The notes beneath the pieces are model-generated. The model saw nothing but the letters and a program-made list of their open reading frames with translations. It was not told where the DNA came from and ran no database searches. From the NCBI GenBank assembly GCA_902764825.1, contig CACWXL010000005.1, positions 62,001 to 126,000 on the forward strand: a stretch of DNA of 64,000 nucleotides. The letters run 5' to 3'. This document shows, one piece after another, positions 9,189 to 18,500 of this stretch. The number at the start of each line of letters is the position of its first letter. The first letter of the stretch is position 1. The translations under genes and the position numbers were made by a program. Origin of the DNA: Oscillospiraceae bacterium (GTDB lineage: Bacteria > Bacillota > Clostridia > Saccharofermentanales > Saccharofermentanaceae).

Positions 9189-9875
9189 TCAGTATTTAAC
9201 GCTGTCTTCCGGATCGGTATCAGAGTCCTTTTTCGCTTCCGTGGTCTCGGACTCTACAGTGTAAGATGCATCTTCCAATATCTTTGAATTAGCCTTGAAT
9301 TCCTTCTTTGCCTGTGAAGCAAGAAGGGCATTCGCTATACCGCCGACAGCACCTATCACGAGTGTGATACCGATGATTATGGTAAGTGTCTTTGTCGCAC
9401 CGTTAAAGCAGGCAACGAATATGCCCATGCCCAGAGCTATGATGCCGAACAAAAGTGAGAACCACCAGTACTTGGCGCCTGCAGGCCTCAGTGTTCCCAC
9501 GGATGCAACGATTATAACGACCGCATAGATCAGGATAATGATTCCAAAGATGAAGTTAAGGAACGTAATGATGGGCAGCGGATTGATTATGAATACGACG
9601 CCCGTGATGGCAACAGCGCAGCCGATGATGAAGACGATCCAGTCAAATACTGTCTTTTCCTTGATCCTTAAGAAATTGATGAGCTCGAAGATCCCTATCA
9701 GTATAAGGACGCCGCCGACTACTCTTACAAAGCCTGAAGCTATCTCATCACCTTTTCCTGCCAAAGTACCGATGAAGAAGATAAGTCCCAGAAAGAGCAT
9801 TACGATATCGAGTGCGATCGTCGCGACATTATACTCGCTGATCTTATTCTTCTTAGGGGTCTTTGTCTTTGCCAT
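9189..9875 (-). CDS. HdeD/DUF308-like membrane protein
   Basis: 228 residues with about six hydrophobic helices between residues 18 and 190, spaced in pairs as in the DUF308 (HdeD) repeat family. A charged acidic C-terminal tail is rich in Glu, Asp and Thr. No enzymatic motif. E. coli HdeD is linked to acid resistance, but that role should not be transferred here. ATG at 9873-9875 with GAGG upstream, 4 bases after the GGDEF gene stop, so probably the second gene of a small operon. Confidence 0.75.
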   Translation of the reverse strand: MAKTKTPKKNKISEYNVATIALDIVMLFLGLIFFIGTLAGKGDEIASGFVRVVGGVLILIGIFELINFLRIKEKTVFDWIVFIIGCAVAITGVVFIINPLPIITFLNFIFGIIILIYAVVIIVASVGTLRPAGAKYWWFSLLFGIIALGMGIFVACFNGATKTLTIIIGITLVIGAVGGIANALLASQAKKEFKANSKILEDASYTVESETTEAKKDSDTDPEDSVKY

Positions 9876-9879
9876 ATGG

Positions 9880-10998
9880 TTATTCCTCGCTTTCGCCGGT
9901 TGTCATTATCATATTCTTACCCGATTTTTTAGCATTTGACAATGCCGCGCCTGCTTCCTTAAGGGCGCTTTCGAGGTCCATGGTAACATCAAACCAGGCA
10001 TATCCTCCGCTTATGGTAACGGATTCTTTGGTAAATGAATACTTCTTTTTGGCGAACTCCTTGCGGATCTGGTTCAAGACTTCGAAATTCTCGTCCCTCG
10101 TGCCGTTCTCGAAAACGATGACGAATGTATCGCCGCCATATCTTCCGACTATCGTATCCTCATCGATAATGCTCTGGAGGACCTGGCCCAACGTGCGCAG
10201 GACCTCATCACCGATGTCATTTCCGAGCTCGTCATTGATCCTCTTGAAATCATCGATATCAAGGATCGCAATGCCGCAAGGATCAAGCTCATTGGTGTTC
10301 TTTAATATCTCGCTTGCCGATTCGGTCAGATATTTCTTGCTGTAAACACCCGTGATCCTGTCGGTCTCAAAGCCGTGCTCGAACTTATTCGCGCCGGCAA
10401 AATTCCTCTCTCTTATCATGAGGAGCCTCGTATTGAAGATCTCGAGCCTGAATGCCAGGAAGCTTACGCCCAATGCCAATACCTCTGCGATTATGATGCA
10501 GAGGATGGAATAGCTTCTCTCATCGGGATAATCATAGATGTGCAGTATTCCGCAGTAAAGAATGAATACTATGCTGAGACCCGCCTGAACAAACAGAATG
10601 AATCCGTCATGGAATACCGAGCAGAATATGATCGCGAAAAGCGGGAATACCCAGAGCGGGATAAAGTAGCTGTGGGCAAGTCCGATGACGCCGCACATAA
10701 TGAGACCTGCAAAAGATACTATCCTGTTCTTCGTGGTATCGGTACTGGTCTCGGATCTGTTTGAGAACCTGGTGATCAGATAAAGAACGCAGTTTACCAG
10801 CAAAGGCACCAGTATCCTGAATTCAATATAGGTATTAACCGGCTGCCCGACATTATCCGTAAAGTAGTAGTAGAAGAATATCGCCACTTCAAGCGACACA
10901 CAGACAATTGCCATTATGAGAATTATCTTCTCAAACTCAAACCTTATGGTTCTTTCCAGATTCCTAAGCGCGGGATCATTGATAGGCTTGCTTTCCAT
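9880..10998 (-). CDS. Membrane GGDEF-domain protein with altered active-site motif
   Basis: 372 residues: about six transmembrane helices in the first 190 (an MASE-like sensor region without a known name) and a GGDEF domain in the last 165. The domain keeps the family's LDIDDFKRINDELG substrate-binding segment. The signature reads RYGGDTF, with Thr where active cyclases have Glu, and no RxxD inhibitory site precedes it. It may be a poor or inactive diguanylate cyclase that serves as a GTP or c-di-GMP sensor. GAGG precedes the ATG. Confidence 0.85.
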   Translation of the reverse strand: MESKPINDPALRNLERTIRFEFEKIILIMAIVCVSLEVAIFFYYYFTDNVGQPVNTYIEFRILVPLLVNCVLYLITRFSNRSETSTDTTKNRIVSFAGLIMCGVIGLAHSYFIPLWVFPLFAIIFCSVFHDGFILFVQAGLSIVFILYCGILHIYDYPDERSYSILCIIIAEVLALGVSFLAFRLEIFNTRLLMIRERNFAGANKFEHGFETDRITGVYSKKYLTESASEILKNTNELDPCGIAILDIDDFKRINDELGNDIGDEVLRTLGQVLQSIIDEDTIVGRYGGDTFVIVFENGTRDENFEVLNQIRKEFAKKKYSFTKESVTISGGYAWFDVTMDLESALKEAGAALSNAKKSGKNMIMTTGESEE

Positions 10999-11034
10999 GT
11001 GCAGTACCTCGTTGAGTTAAGCTGTGCCCCTGTC

Positions 11035-12801
11035 TTAAGGATTGTTTGTCGTCTCCTGCGATGTTGTGCTTTCGGTATTCTCTTCCTGCTTTGTAGGCAC
11101 CGGTGATGCTGTCGGTACCGGTGTGTCAGTTGCCTTCGGTGCTTCCGACGGAGTCGGTGACGGTGTATCCGTTGCGCTGCCCTGAGGTGTCGGAGAAGGT
11201 GTGTCAGTTGCGCCTGAAGAAGGCGTAGGTGACGGTGTTATGGTCGTATCTCCGGAAGGCGTTGGCGACGGTGTATCCGTAGCCGTTGCTGCCTTTACTT
11301 CCCAGGTCGCCGTATCCGTGATGGTTCCGCGGAACGGATCCTTGAATGTGTATGTGATCGTATATTTTCCTACTGTCTGTTTTGCCTGATCTACAGTAAC
11401 GCTCTGACCGGCCTCATTCTTTATCGCATACGAGAGGTTATCTGTTGTTACAACTCCCTGACAGGTCTTAGCCTTTACGCCGTCCATGGGATTTATGCCC
11501 TGACCGGTCTCGGTCGTAATCGACTTATTCGTAATATTGATCTCAGGTGACTTCAGAGTAGTCTTTCCGAGGATCCTGATGTTAAGGTCAACTTCCGTGC
11601 CGATACCTGCAACCTTGCCGTGCCATGAATACTGCCAGTATTCGAAGGCATAGCTTCTGGGCGGAATTGTATCGCCTGTCTGATAGTAGTTTGATCTGTA
11701 GCTGGAGCTTGCAGGCCAGTAGCAGCTGTAAGGATATGCATACCAGAGCTTGTAATTTCCAAGGATACGACTCTGATACTTTCCAAGTCTGTTATTGATG
11801 TCATCGGAGCAGAGATATACTGCCGGTGTATAGCCGTTCTTGCCGATCAGGGTGCAGAAAGCATCCAGAACGTTGGCAAAAGCTTCGCCCTTTAACGGCT
11901 GTGTACGGTAACCGCTGCCGGTCTCCCAGTCCATAACGACAGGAAGGTCGATATTTAATCCCTTGCACATACCGATCGTCAGAGAAGCTTCTTCAATAGC
12001 CTCTTCAACAGTTATAGCCTGAGAGAAGAAATATACTCCGACTTTTACACCTGCGGCACGAGCGTTCTTGACGTTCTGTACGAACTTCTTATCTTCGTAG
12101 CAGGTACCCTTGGTATAACCGCGGCCGCCGCATCTGATGAATGCAAACTTGATTCCGTCATTCTTGACCTTTGTCCAGTTGATGTTTCCCTGGAACTCCG
12201 AGATGTCGATTCCGAGTTCATAGTTAACGACCGTAATGGGAGCCATTGTAGGAGTCGGCACATTTGTAGCCGTTGCCTTAGTAGGCTGGGGCTTCGGTGT
12301 GCTTGTAGGCTTTGGAGCATCATTGATCTTACCCTTGTGTGTAGTCTTTACGTTCTGGGACTGATCCTGCTTGATGTCCTTCTTTTCGATGACCTTGACC
12401 TTACCCTGCTTAACTGCCTTGAGGAGATCTTCATCAGATAAGGACTTTAAGTCTTTTATATCTACAACGTTATCGCCTGTAAGAGAGCCGCGCTTGGTCT
12501 CTTTTGTCTCTTCGGAGGTCTCATCAGAGGATTCACCGGAAGACTCGGCTGAAGTCTCTTCCGAACTTGAAGATGCTGCAAAAGATATCTGGTCAAGATA
12601 CTGCTGTGCTGCATTGAGCTCAACGTTCTCAGAGCCGAGATCCACGTTCTTGTTGGACATAATGGCTGCCACGCATACTGTGCCGACCGTCGCAAAGGCG
12701 ATCGCAGCCGCAAGGATAAGACTGATCCTTGCCGGTTTCTCTGTTGCCGAGCAAAATCTCGCGAATCTGCCCTGTTTCTCTTTAGCAGCTTTCTTTTGCA
12801 A
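11035..12801 (-). CDS. Secreted or membrane-anchored GH25 lysozyme with Thr/Pro repeat tail
   Basis: Muramidase that cleaves peptidoglycan. 588 residues: basic N-terminus and one hydrophobic helix (about 25-48) acting as signal or anchor; a Ser/Glu-rich then Lys/Thr/Pro linker (about 75-185); the GH25 domain from GIDISEFQG (about 200) through MDWETG (catalytic Asp/Glu) to DLNIRI; an Ig-like module (about 415-500); and a tail with TDTPSPTP repeats. The start is a TTG at 12799-12801, chosen because AGGAG lies 7 bases upstream and no ATG is near. Likely acts at the cell wall. Confidence 0.88.
   Translation of the reverse strand: MQKKAAKEKQGRFARFCSATEKPARISLILAAAIAFATVGTVCVAAIMSNKNVDLGSENVELNAAQQYLDQISFAASSSSEETSAESSGESSDETSEETKETKRGSLTGDNVVDIKDLKSLSDEDLLKAVKQGKVKVIEKKDIKQDQSQNVKTTHKGKINDAPKPTSTPKPQPTKATATNVPTPTMAPITVVNYELGIDISEFQGNINWTKVKNDGIKFAFIRCGGRGYTKGTCYEDKKFVQNVKNARAAGVKVGVYFFSQAITVEEAIEEASLTIGMCKGLNIDLPVVMDWETGSGYRTQPLKGEAFANVLDAFCTLIGKNGYTPAVYLCSDDINNRLGKYQSRILGNYKLWYAYPYSCYWPASSSYRSNYYQTGDTIPPRSYAFEYWQYSWHGKVAGIGTEVDLNIRILGKTTLKSPEINITNKSITTETGQGINPMDGVKAKTCQGVVTTDNLSYAIKNEAGQSVTVDQAKQTVGKYTITYTFKDPFRGTITDTATWEVKAATATDTPSPTPSGDTTITPSPTPSSGATDTPSPTPQGSATDTPSPTPSEAPKATDTPVPTASPVPTKQEENTESTTSQETTNNP
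11094..11290 (-). repeat. Coding repeat: TDTPSPTP-type units
   Basis: About five imperfect Thr/Pro units (TDTPSPTP and variants, spaced by short Ser/Gly/Ala segments) encode the C-terminal tail of the GH25 protein. They look like an extended cell-wall linker. Confidence 0.8.
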
Positions 12802-12942
12802 AACGTAACTCCTATGTAAATACGCAAATATTCATGATAATAATGCTTTAGTTATCATGCCAAGTCAAGTTAATACTACCTTACATAAGGGTTACAAAAT
12901 CAGGCAAAATCCCGTTTTTTATGTGGCAATTGCTCAAAAAGG

Positions 12943-13629
12943 TCAGTCTGCCTTTGGGTATTCATTACAAAGAAGACGGTACGGAGCCTCATCTTCTTCG
13001 ATCTCGGGGAACCTTCCTACAGGCGGGTTAAAGCGGTTATCGGTATTGTCGTCATTTACCTGTGAGACCTCTCCCAAGAGGACCGCACCCGTGCCTTTTT
13101 CGACTTCGAAATCATGGTACATGAACGGTTGGATCGAGATGCTCTCGCCGGGCGTGAGCCTTATCTGAGTTCCCGCCTTCACCTGATAAGTCCTGCCGTC
13201 GGTATGGACCGTAACGTCGCTCTCCTTATCGATCTCTTCGTCAGGAAGGGAATTATATACGCGGATCAGGAGATTTCCGCCGCCCTTGTTGATGATGTCT
13301 TCCATCTTGAACCAGTGAAAATGATTCGGCGAATACTGTCCTTCTTCAATGAAAAGGAGCTTCTCGGCATAGGGCTTCGGATATTTATCCTTGGCATTGA
13401 GATTGCCGTTGCGGAGCGTGATAAGAGAGAAACCGACCTTGCTGAAATCACCCAGACCGTAGTCCGTAATATCCCATCCGAGCATGTTATCCCTGATCTC
13501 GTCATACTCGTGGCCTTTTGTCTTCCACTCTCCGGGAGTGAAATTGCAAAAAGGCGGCAGAATGATCTTAAGATCATTCATGACGCTTTCCATACGCTTC
13601 AATGCTCTGTTTATTTCGGATCTTTTCAT
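12943..13629 (-). CDS. D-lyxose isomerase family cupin
   Basis: 228-residue cupin-like protein of the D-lyxose/D-mannose ketol-isomerase family. The metal-binding set is visible as SPNHFHWFKMEDI (two His and a Glu, about residues 100-112) and a later His in MYHDFEV (about 168). Such enzymes interconvert D-lyxose and D-xylulose, or D-mannose and D-fructose, in the cytoplasm. No sugar transporter or kinase lies nearby, so the in vivo substrate is open. The start lies one base after the stop of the upstream membrane gene. Confidence 0.8.
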   Translation of the reverse strand: MKRSEINRALKRMESVMNDLKIILPPFCNFTPGEWKTKGHEYDEIRDNMLGWDITDYGLGDFSKVGFSLITLRNGNLNAKDKYPKPYAEKLLFIEEGQYSPNHFHWFKMEDIINKGGGNLLIRVYNSLPDEEIDKESDVTVHTDGRTYQVKAGTQIRLTPGESISIQPFMYHDFEVEKGTGAVLLGEVSQVNDDNTDNRFNPPVGRFPEIEEDEAPYRLLCNEYPKAD

Positions 13630-13630
13630 G

Positions 13631-14269
13631 TTATTTACCTCTCTTATTGCTTATTGCTCTGAACAGGCAGGCAACAACAAAAGCCGTCAGCGGGATTCCC
13701 GTAAAGATTGCGATCCCCACAGGCCATCCCCAGTTAAGGAACCCGTAGAAATCATTTGTATCAGGCCACGGACCTCCGATGCCGTTTATCAGAATATTAA
13801 GAAGATATCCTATTCCGTAAATAAGCGTCGGTATGGCCGCGAAAACAGTAAACTTAAATGGTATCTTTCTTCTTTTTACGAAGATGAATTCGATCATTGC
13901 AGTAACCGGCAGCAGCAGATGGAAGTACAGATTGCCCCTCTTATAGAACTGCAGGAATCCGTAAAGCGGTCCGAACATGAATGCCACGACGGCGAACGTT
14001 ATCGCTACGCCGCAGACTGCCGCGAGCTTAAGTGCAGCCATCTTCCCGATGTCCTTTTTCGCGAAAAGGCAGATAAGATAAATGAGCGCAACTATTCCGC
14101 AGAAGACATTAGACAATACTGTATAGAATTTGAAATTTTCCAGTCCGGACGACTGCAGCGCGCCTTCTTCCGCTTTGGATGTGAGCATGAGAATGATTCC
14201 TATTACCGTAAAGATAACGATAATAAGATTCAAAATGATCTCAAATGTCTTGTGTTCTTTTCTGTTCAT
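13631..14269 (-). CDS. Pr6Pr-type integral membrane protein
   Basis: 212 residues with about six transmembrane helices. The layout (ENFKFYTVLSN after helix 1, HLLLPVTAMIEF in the middle, GWP before the last helix) matches the uncharacterised Pr6Pr/FAR-17a-like membrane family of Firmicutes. No catalytic motif. The SD is weak. It runs directly into the lyxose isomerase gene (one base between stop and start), so cotranscription is likely, though no functional link is evident. Confidence 0.65.
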   Translation of the reverse strand: MNRKEHKTFEIILNLIIVIFTVIGIILMLTSKAEEGALQSSGLENFKFYTVLSNVFCGIVALIYLICLFAKKDIGKMAALKLAAVCGVAITFAVVAFMFGPLYGFLQFYKRGNLYFHLLLPVTAMIEFIFVKRRKIPFKFTVFAAIPTLIYGIGYLLNILINGIGGPWPDTNDFYGFLNWGWPVGIAIFTGIPLTAFVVACLFRAISNKRGK

Positions 14270-14316
14270 ACTTCAATTATAGTATGGTCAGAAACAATGT
14301 ATATAAGACTTATGTC

Positions 14317-15084
14317 TTATTTAAACGGTTCCGGTTCCTCATCTTTATGGTAGAGACCGAAGAAATTTGCAGAGCAGAATACCTTCGCAGTCGTATCACC
14401 GAATTCGGCCTGCCTTGAGGTGAGTTTGTCCAGATAGGCATTGTCCTCATCTTTGGTCCTTCCGGATTCGTGATAGAGCATGTCTATCGCCTGTTCCAAT
14501 GTATCCGTTCTGCCCGAACGGTTGATGACCATTAATCTTTCAATGATCCTGGGGTCAGTATATTTGGAGTCGATTATCATCGGGCCGTAATCATTGACGG
14601 CATTGGTCAGCTGCTTGGCAAGCTCGACTGCCCTGCCCTGGAACTTCTTGATATTCCTGCGGTTTTCTTTAAGGCTCTTGCGGAATGCAACGACACAATA
14701 GACTCCAAGCGCAACATACATCAGCATCCAGAGGATAAGCATATTATAAAGTTTGAACGACTTTAAGCAGATCATTACTATAAAAAAGGCGCTGATCGCT
14801 ATGGTTATAATGCCGTATATCGGAATGGCGGCCGGAACATAACCTCTTTTATCGAAGAAATCAAGCTTCTGGTTGCAGTATTCATATTCGTTATACTGGG
14901 GTTCCATAGAAGCAAAGTGCTTAAGCATCTTCTTAAGCTCTTTATTGATCTCGTATCTGGTCATATCCGGAAGATCATCGAGAACGGAAGCGTCATCTAA
15001 ATTCTTAAATTCGAGCGAAGCACCGCACCGCTTGCATGTTTTCCTTCCTTCATTGCGGTAACCGCATTCCCTGCAAGTAATCAT
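14317..15084 (-). CDS. Zinc-ribbon membrane protein, unknown function
   Basis: 255 residues. An N-terminal four-cysteine ribbon (CRECGY, CKRCGA, residues 4-20), a cytoplasmic helical region, two adjacent transmembrane helices (about 95-140), then a soluble helical tail. Resembles the many clostridial zinc-ribbon-plus-two-helix proteins without assigned role. Strong GGAGGGG before the ATG. Its upstream gap (15085-15273) holds no other gene. Confidence 0.7.
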   Translation of the reverse strand: MITCRECGYRNEGRKTCKRCGASLEFKNLDDASVLDDLPDMTRYEINKELKKMLKHFASMEPQYNEYEYCNQKLDFFDKRGYVPAAIPIYGIITIAISAFFIVMICLKSFKLYNMLILWMLMYVALGVYCVVAFRKSLKENRRNIKKFQGRAVELAKQLTNAVNDYGPMIIDSKYTDPRIIERLMVINRSGRTDTLEQAIDMLYHESGRTKDEDNAYLDKLTSRQAEFGDTTAKVFCSANFFGLYHKDEEPEPFK

Positions 15085-15213
15085 GAAGTCCCCTCCCCAT
15101 GCATTGCTTTATTATCACCCCGATAAGAGGCCGATTATGCCGTCTTATCCTTTCCTGCTTTGAGTTTAGCATATCAGGAAGTGGATTGGCGACGTGATAA
15201 TATTCTCAATTTA

Positions 15214-15250
15214 AAAATACTCCCCGCCGGGCATTGCGCCAAGCGGGGAT
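15214..15250 (-). terminator. Terminator after pfp
   Basis: Minus strand stem TCCCCGC / GCGGGGA with a long internal loop, followed by GTATTTTTAAA. Confidence 0.75.
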
Positions 15251-15273
15251 CGATAATTCAATTGAACTGATTA

Positions 15274-16932
15274 TCAGCCCTTCTCGAGTGCGAGAGTAAT
15301 TGTTGTTCTGTCGCAAACGTCGGAAGGTCCGAAGTACTGGATAGCACCGGGGAATGTGAATGCAGTCTCAACTGCCCATCTCTCACGGTTAGCTTCGAAA
15401 TACTTGAACGGCTTGCCGTCGAGCTCAACGAGAGCCTTACGGATAACCGGCTTATCAGCGCCGTTTCTTCTCTCCATGTTCATCATCTTTGTGATAGGCA
15501 TACCGCCTGCAACCCACTCGTCAGCGGGCTTAGAGATGTTGGAAACCTTTGAGAGGTATCCTGTGTAACCATACTGGATGAGCATGAATGCGTTGAAGCC
15601 TAAAGAGTAGCAGTAGTCAGCATCGAAGTTGGAAGGGAATGCGCAGCGGCCCTCATAACCGAAGAAGTGATGCTGAGCGCCGAACTTGCCCTTGTATGTG
15701 CCGGCTTCCTTTCTCTTTGCGAGCTCGTTCTTAACCATCTCGGAGAAGAGCTTCTCGGACTCGATGAGGGATACCTGAACGTTGCCGTGAGGGTCTCTCT
15801 CGAGGAAGAGCTGCTGCTGGATGCCCTGGGGAAGGATATCAAATACCTTGAAAGCATCAGCGGAAAGGCCTGCCTTAATGAACTCATACTTAGCGTTCCA
15901 GTCAGGAAGAGCGTTGAACTGAGCTGTCTTCTCGCCTGCGAGGAGCTCGTTGATCTCAGCGATGAGAGCGGAGAACTCAGGAACGAACTCTACGATACCC
16001 TCAGGGATGATTGCAACACCGAAGTTGTCACCGTTAGCTGCTCTCTTCTCAACGGAATCAGCGATCTGGTTTGTGATGTCAGCAAGAGACATCTTCTTAG
16101 CTGCAACTTCCTCACCGATGAGGCAGATGTTAGGCTGTGTCTCAAGTGCGCACTCAAGAGCAACGTGGGAAGCGGAACGTCCCATAACCTTGATGAAGTG
16201 CCAGTACTTCTTTGCGGAGTTAGCATCTCTCTCAATGTTGCCGATGAGCTCGGAATATGTCTTTGTAGCTGTATCGAAACCGAAAGAAGCTTCGATATCT
16301 TCGTTCTTCAAGTCGCCGTCGATCGTCTTAGGGCAGCCGATAACCTGAATGCCTGTGTTGTTAGCAGCCATGTACTCAGCGAGAGTAGCTGCGTTTGTGT
16401 TGGAGTCGTCACCGCCGATGATGACGATAGCTGTAAGGCCGTTCTCCTTAGCGTAGTTAGCAACTGTCTGGAACTGCTCAACTGTCTCGAGCTTTGTTCT
16501 GCCGGAACCGATGATGTCGAAACCGCCTGTGTTTCTGTAGGCGTCGATGAACTTGTCATCAAACTCAACATAGTCGTTCTTAAGAAGTCCGTCAGGTCCC
16601 TTCTTGAAGCCCAAGAGCTTGTTCTCGGGATTTGTTGCCTTCAAAGCGTCATAAAGACCGGAAATAACGTTGTGTCCGCCAGGTGCCTGACCGCCGGAGA
16701 GGATTACGCCTACAACCTGCTTCTTAGCCTCTGATGTATTAGCGCCCTTAACGAATGTGATCTCGGGCTTACCATATGTGTTGGGGAAAAGTGCCTTGAT
16801 CTTGTCCTGATCAGCTACGCTCTGTGTAGCAGCGCCTTCCTGTACTGAAATCTCTGAAATACCGTTTCTGAGCATGCCCGGAAGCTTGGGCTGGTATTCA
16901 TATCTTGCCTTCTGAAGTGGTGAAATATCCAT
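15274..16932 (-). CDS. pfp: Pyrophosphate-dependent 6-phosphofructokinase, long form
   Basis: Phosphorylates fructose 6-phosphate with PPi, reversibly, in glycolysis. 552 residues, the long PFP type found in plants, spirochetes and clostridia. It shows [14 protein letters not shown] (about 75-88), IIGGDDSN (about 170; Asp where ATP-dependent enzymes have Gly, the PPi signature), the catalytic [10 protein letters not shown] loop, and the [16 protein letters not shown] substrate segment. AAAGGAG precedes the ATG. Single gene with terminator. A TTGACA at 17015-17020 (minus) may be its -35, but no good -10 was seen. Confidence 0.95.
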   Translation of the reverse strand: MDISPLQKARYEYQPKLPGMLRNGISEISVQEGAATQSVADQDKIKALFPNTYGKPEITFVKGANTSEAKKQVVGVILSGGQAPGGHNVISGLYDALKATNPENKLLGFKKGPDGLLKNDYVEFDDKFIDAYRNTGGFDIIGSGRTKLETVEQFQTVANYAKENGLTAIVIIGGDDSNTNAATLAEYMAANNTGIQVIGCPKTIDGDLKNEDIEASFGFDTATKTYSELIGNIERDANSAKKYWHFIKVMGRSASHVALECALETQPNICLIGEEVAAKKMSLADITNQIADSVEKRAANGDNFGVAIIPEGIVEFVPEFSALIAEINELLAGEKTAQFNALPDWNAKYEFIKAGLSADAFKVFDILPQGIQQQLFLERDPHGNVQVSLIESEKLFSEMVKNELAKRKEAGTYKGKFGAQHHFFGYEGRCAFPSNFDADYCYSLGFNAFMLIQYGYTGYLSKVSNISKPADEWVAGGMPITKMMNMERRNGADKPVIRKALVELDGKPFKYFEANRERWAVETAFTFPGAIQYFGPSDVCDRTTITLALEKG

Positions 16933-17088
16933 AGCTTTACTCCTTTAGAATAAAATACACAAGAATAATAATTAATCAGGCGGTAAAAGTAAATGCCAGA
17001 TTTATCGTTTTTTGTGTCAAAAAGTCTCCCGTCCATACAGCGTTTTTTGTTGGAGACAGGCAGGATCTGAAATTCACAGTAAAAGCAT

Positions 17089-17117
17089 TTGATTAAATCA
17101 AATTGTTGGTGTATCTT
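17089..17117 (+). promoter_or_regulatory. Candidate promoter of the thiamine operon
   Basis: TTGATT (17089-17094), 17-base spacer, TATCTT (17112-17117), ending about 25 bases before the riboswitch. Fair match only. Confidence 0.4.
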
Positions 17118-17140
17118 CTTATCTGGAAAACAGAATATAA

Positions 17141-17222
17141 GGACGGGAGCTCGCATACGGGCTGAGAGGAAGGTGTGCCCTTCGACCGAATACCTGATTT
17201 GGGTAATGCCAACGTAGGGACT
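17141..17222 (+). ncRNA. TPP riboswitch (THI element)
   Basis: Holds the conserved thiamine-pyrophosphate aptamer blocks in order: ACGGGAGC (17143), GGGCTGAGAGG (17159-17169), ACCTGAT (17192-17198) and GGGTAATGCCAACGTAGGGA (17201-17220). It lies about 20 bases before the first thi gene, with no terminator hairpin in between. Control of translation, by hiding the thiW ribosome site, is therefore more likely than attenuation. Confidence 0.95.
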
Positions 17223-17241
17223 CTTAGGTCATATATGCGTT

Positions 17242-17790
17242 TTGAGGAAGTTGCCTTTTTTAAGACTCGCCGTTATGGCGATGCTGATCGCGGTAGGTGT
17301 CGTTATCTCACCTATCTTAAGGATCGAGGGCATGTGCCCTATGGCTCATCTCATCAACATTACAGCAGCAGTGCTCTTAGGCCCACTGGATGCATTCCTT
17401 GTCGCACTCTTTATCGGCATCATCCGTATGTGCGCCATGGGCATCCCGCCGCTCGCACTCACGGGTGCGGTTTTCGGAGCTTTGCTCTCAGGCATCCTTT
17501 ACAAGGTATCCAAGGGCAAGATCTGGGCAGCAGTATTGGGTGAGATCGTAGGAACAGGTATCATCGGCGCCATCGTCTCTTACCCCGTAATGGCATTTAT
17601 CTGCGGAAGAGAAGGCCTCGGCTGGTTCTTCTACGTTCCTTCATTTATCTGCGGAACACTGATCGGCGGCACGGTCGCAGCGATCGTCCTCTACAGGCTC
17701 CAGCACATGGGTGCTTTGAAGAAAATGCAGAACAAGATCACCGAAGGAGGTGCGCTTTGGAAAAAGAAATCAGCAAAAACAACCGCCTGA
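17242..17790 (+). CDS. thiW: ThiW, thiamine-precursor ECF transporter S component
   Basis: Substrate-binding membrane subunit for a thiamine precursor (likely hydroxyethylthiazole, given thiM next door); works with a shared ECF energizing module elsewhere. 182 residues, about five to six membrane helices, with the family's MAHLINITAAVLLGPLDAF and GMxPxALTGAVFGALLSG-like segments. First gene after the TPP riboswitch. The start is uncertain: TTG at 17242 gives the full first helix but has only a weak upstream AGG; no in-frame ATG precedes the helix. Confidence 0.85.
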   Translation: MRKLPFLRLAVMAMLIAVGVVISPILRIEGMCPMAHLINITAAVLLGPLDAFLVALFIGIIRMCAMGIPPLALTGAVFGALLSGILYKVSKGKIWAAVLGEIVGTGIIGAIVSYPVMAFICGREGLGWFFYVPSFICGTLIGGTVAAIVLYRLQHMGALKKMQNKITEGGALWKKKSAKTTA

Positions 17791-18500
17791 TCCACTGCAT
17801 CACCAATCCCATCTCTATGAACCAGTGCGCAAATGCGATCCTGGCTCTCGGGGCAAAACCCATCATGGCAGAGCATCCGGATGAGGTCATGGAGATAACA
17901 AGGACAGCTTCTTCCCTGCTCCTTAATCTCGGAAACATCACCGATTCGCGCATATCAGCCATGCGCCTTTCTCTTAAGGAAGCTTCCGCCACAGGCATTC
18001 CGGTGACTTTGGATGCTGTGGGCGCCGCCTGCTCATTACTTCGGAAGACACTGGTCAGGCTTTTCCTTACATCCGGAAAATTCACGTGCATAAAGGGCAA
18101 CTACTCGGAGATCCTCGCGCTTTTCGACGACACATACAGAGCAGAAGGCGTTGATGCCAAGGAAGGCATTGATGATGAACTTATAAGGCGTGCTGTTCTT
18201 GAGCTCTCGAAAACAAATAACTGCATCGTTGCCGCAACCGGAAAGACAGACATCATCGCTTCAAACGGTGAGATAAAGGAAGTCACAGGCGGCACCGCCC
18301 AGCTCTCACAGGTAACAGGCACCGGCTGCATGCTGGGCGCCATAATCGCGACTTTCCTTGCAGAAGATAACTCGTTCCAAAGCGTTGTCGATGCCTGCAC
18401 GTTCTTTAAGAAATGCGGTGAGACAGCCGCAACGGACAAAGGCCCCGGAACCTTCATGGTAAATCTTATGGATGCGATAGGAGGCTCCTATGAAGCTTGA
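17757..18500 (+). CDS. thiM: Hydroxyethylthiazole kinase ThiM
   Basis: Phosphorylates 4-methyl-5-hydroxyethylthiazole in thiamine salvage. 247 residues with the family start INPISMNQCANAILALGAKP-like segment, and the ribokinase-like GTGCMLGAIIATF anion-hole and catalytic-Cys region near residue 180. TTG start at 17757 is supported by GAAGGAGG six bases upstream. It overlaps the thiW 3' end by 34 bases, so expression is coupled. Confidence 0.92.
   Translation: MEKEISKNNRLIHCITNPISMNQCANAILALGAKPIMAEHPDEVMEITRTASSLLLNLGNITDSRISAMRLSLKEASATGIPVTLDAVGAACSLLRKTLVRLFLTSGKFTCIKGNYSEILALFDDTYRAEGVDAKEGIDDELIRRAVLELSKTNNCIVAATGKTDIIASNGEIKEVTGGTAQLSQVTGTGCMLGAIIATFLAEDNSFQSVVDACTFFKKCGETAATDKGPGTFMVNLMDAIGGSYEA

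Noticed and set aside
15667..16734. 355-residue frame on the plus strand
   Set aside because: Antisense to pfp in a frame opened by codon bias; no SD and a low-complexity Ser/Leu/Val composition.
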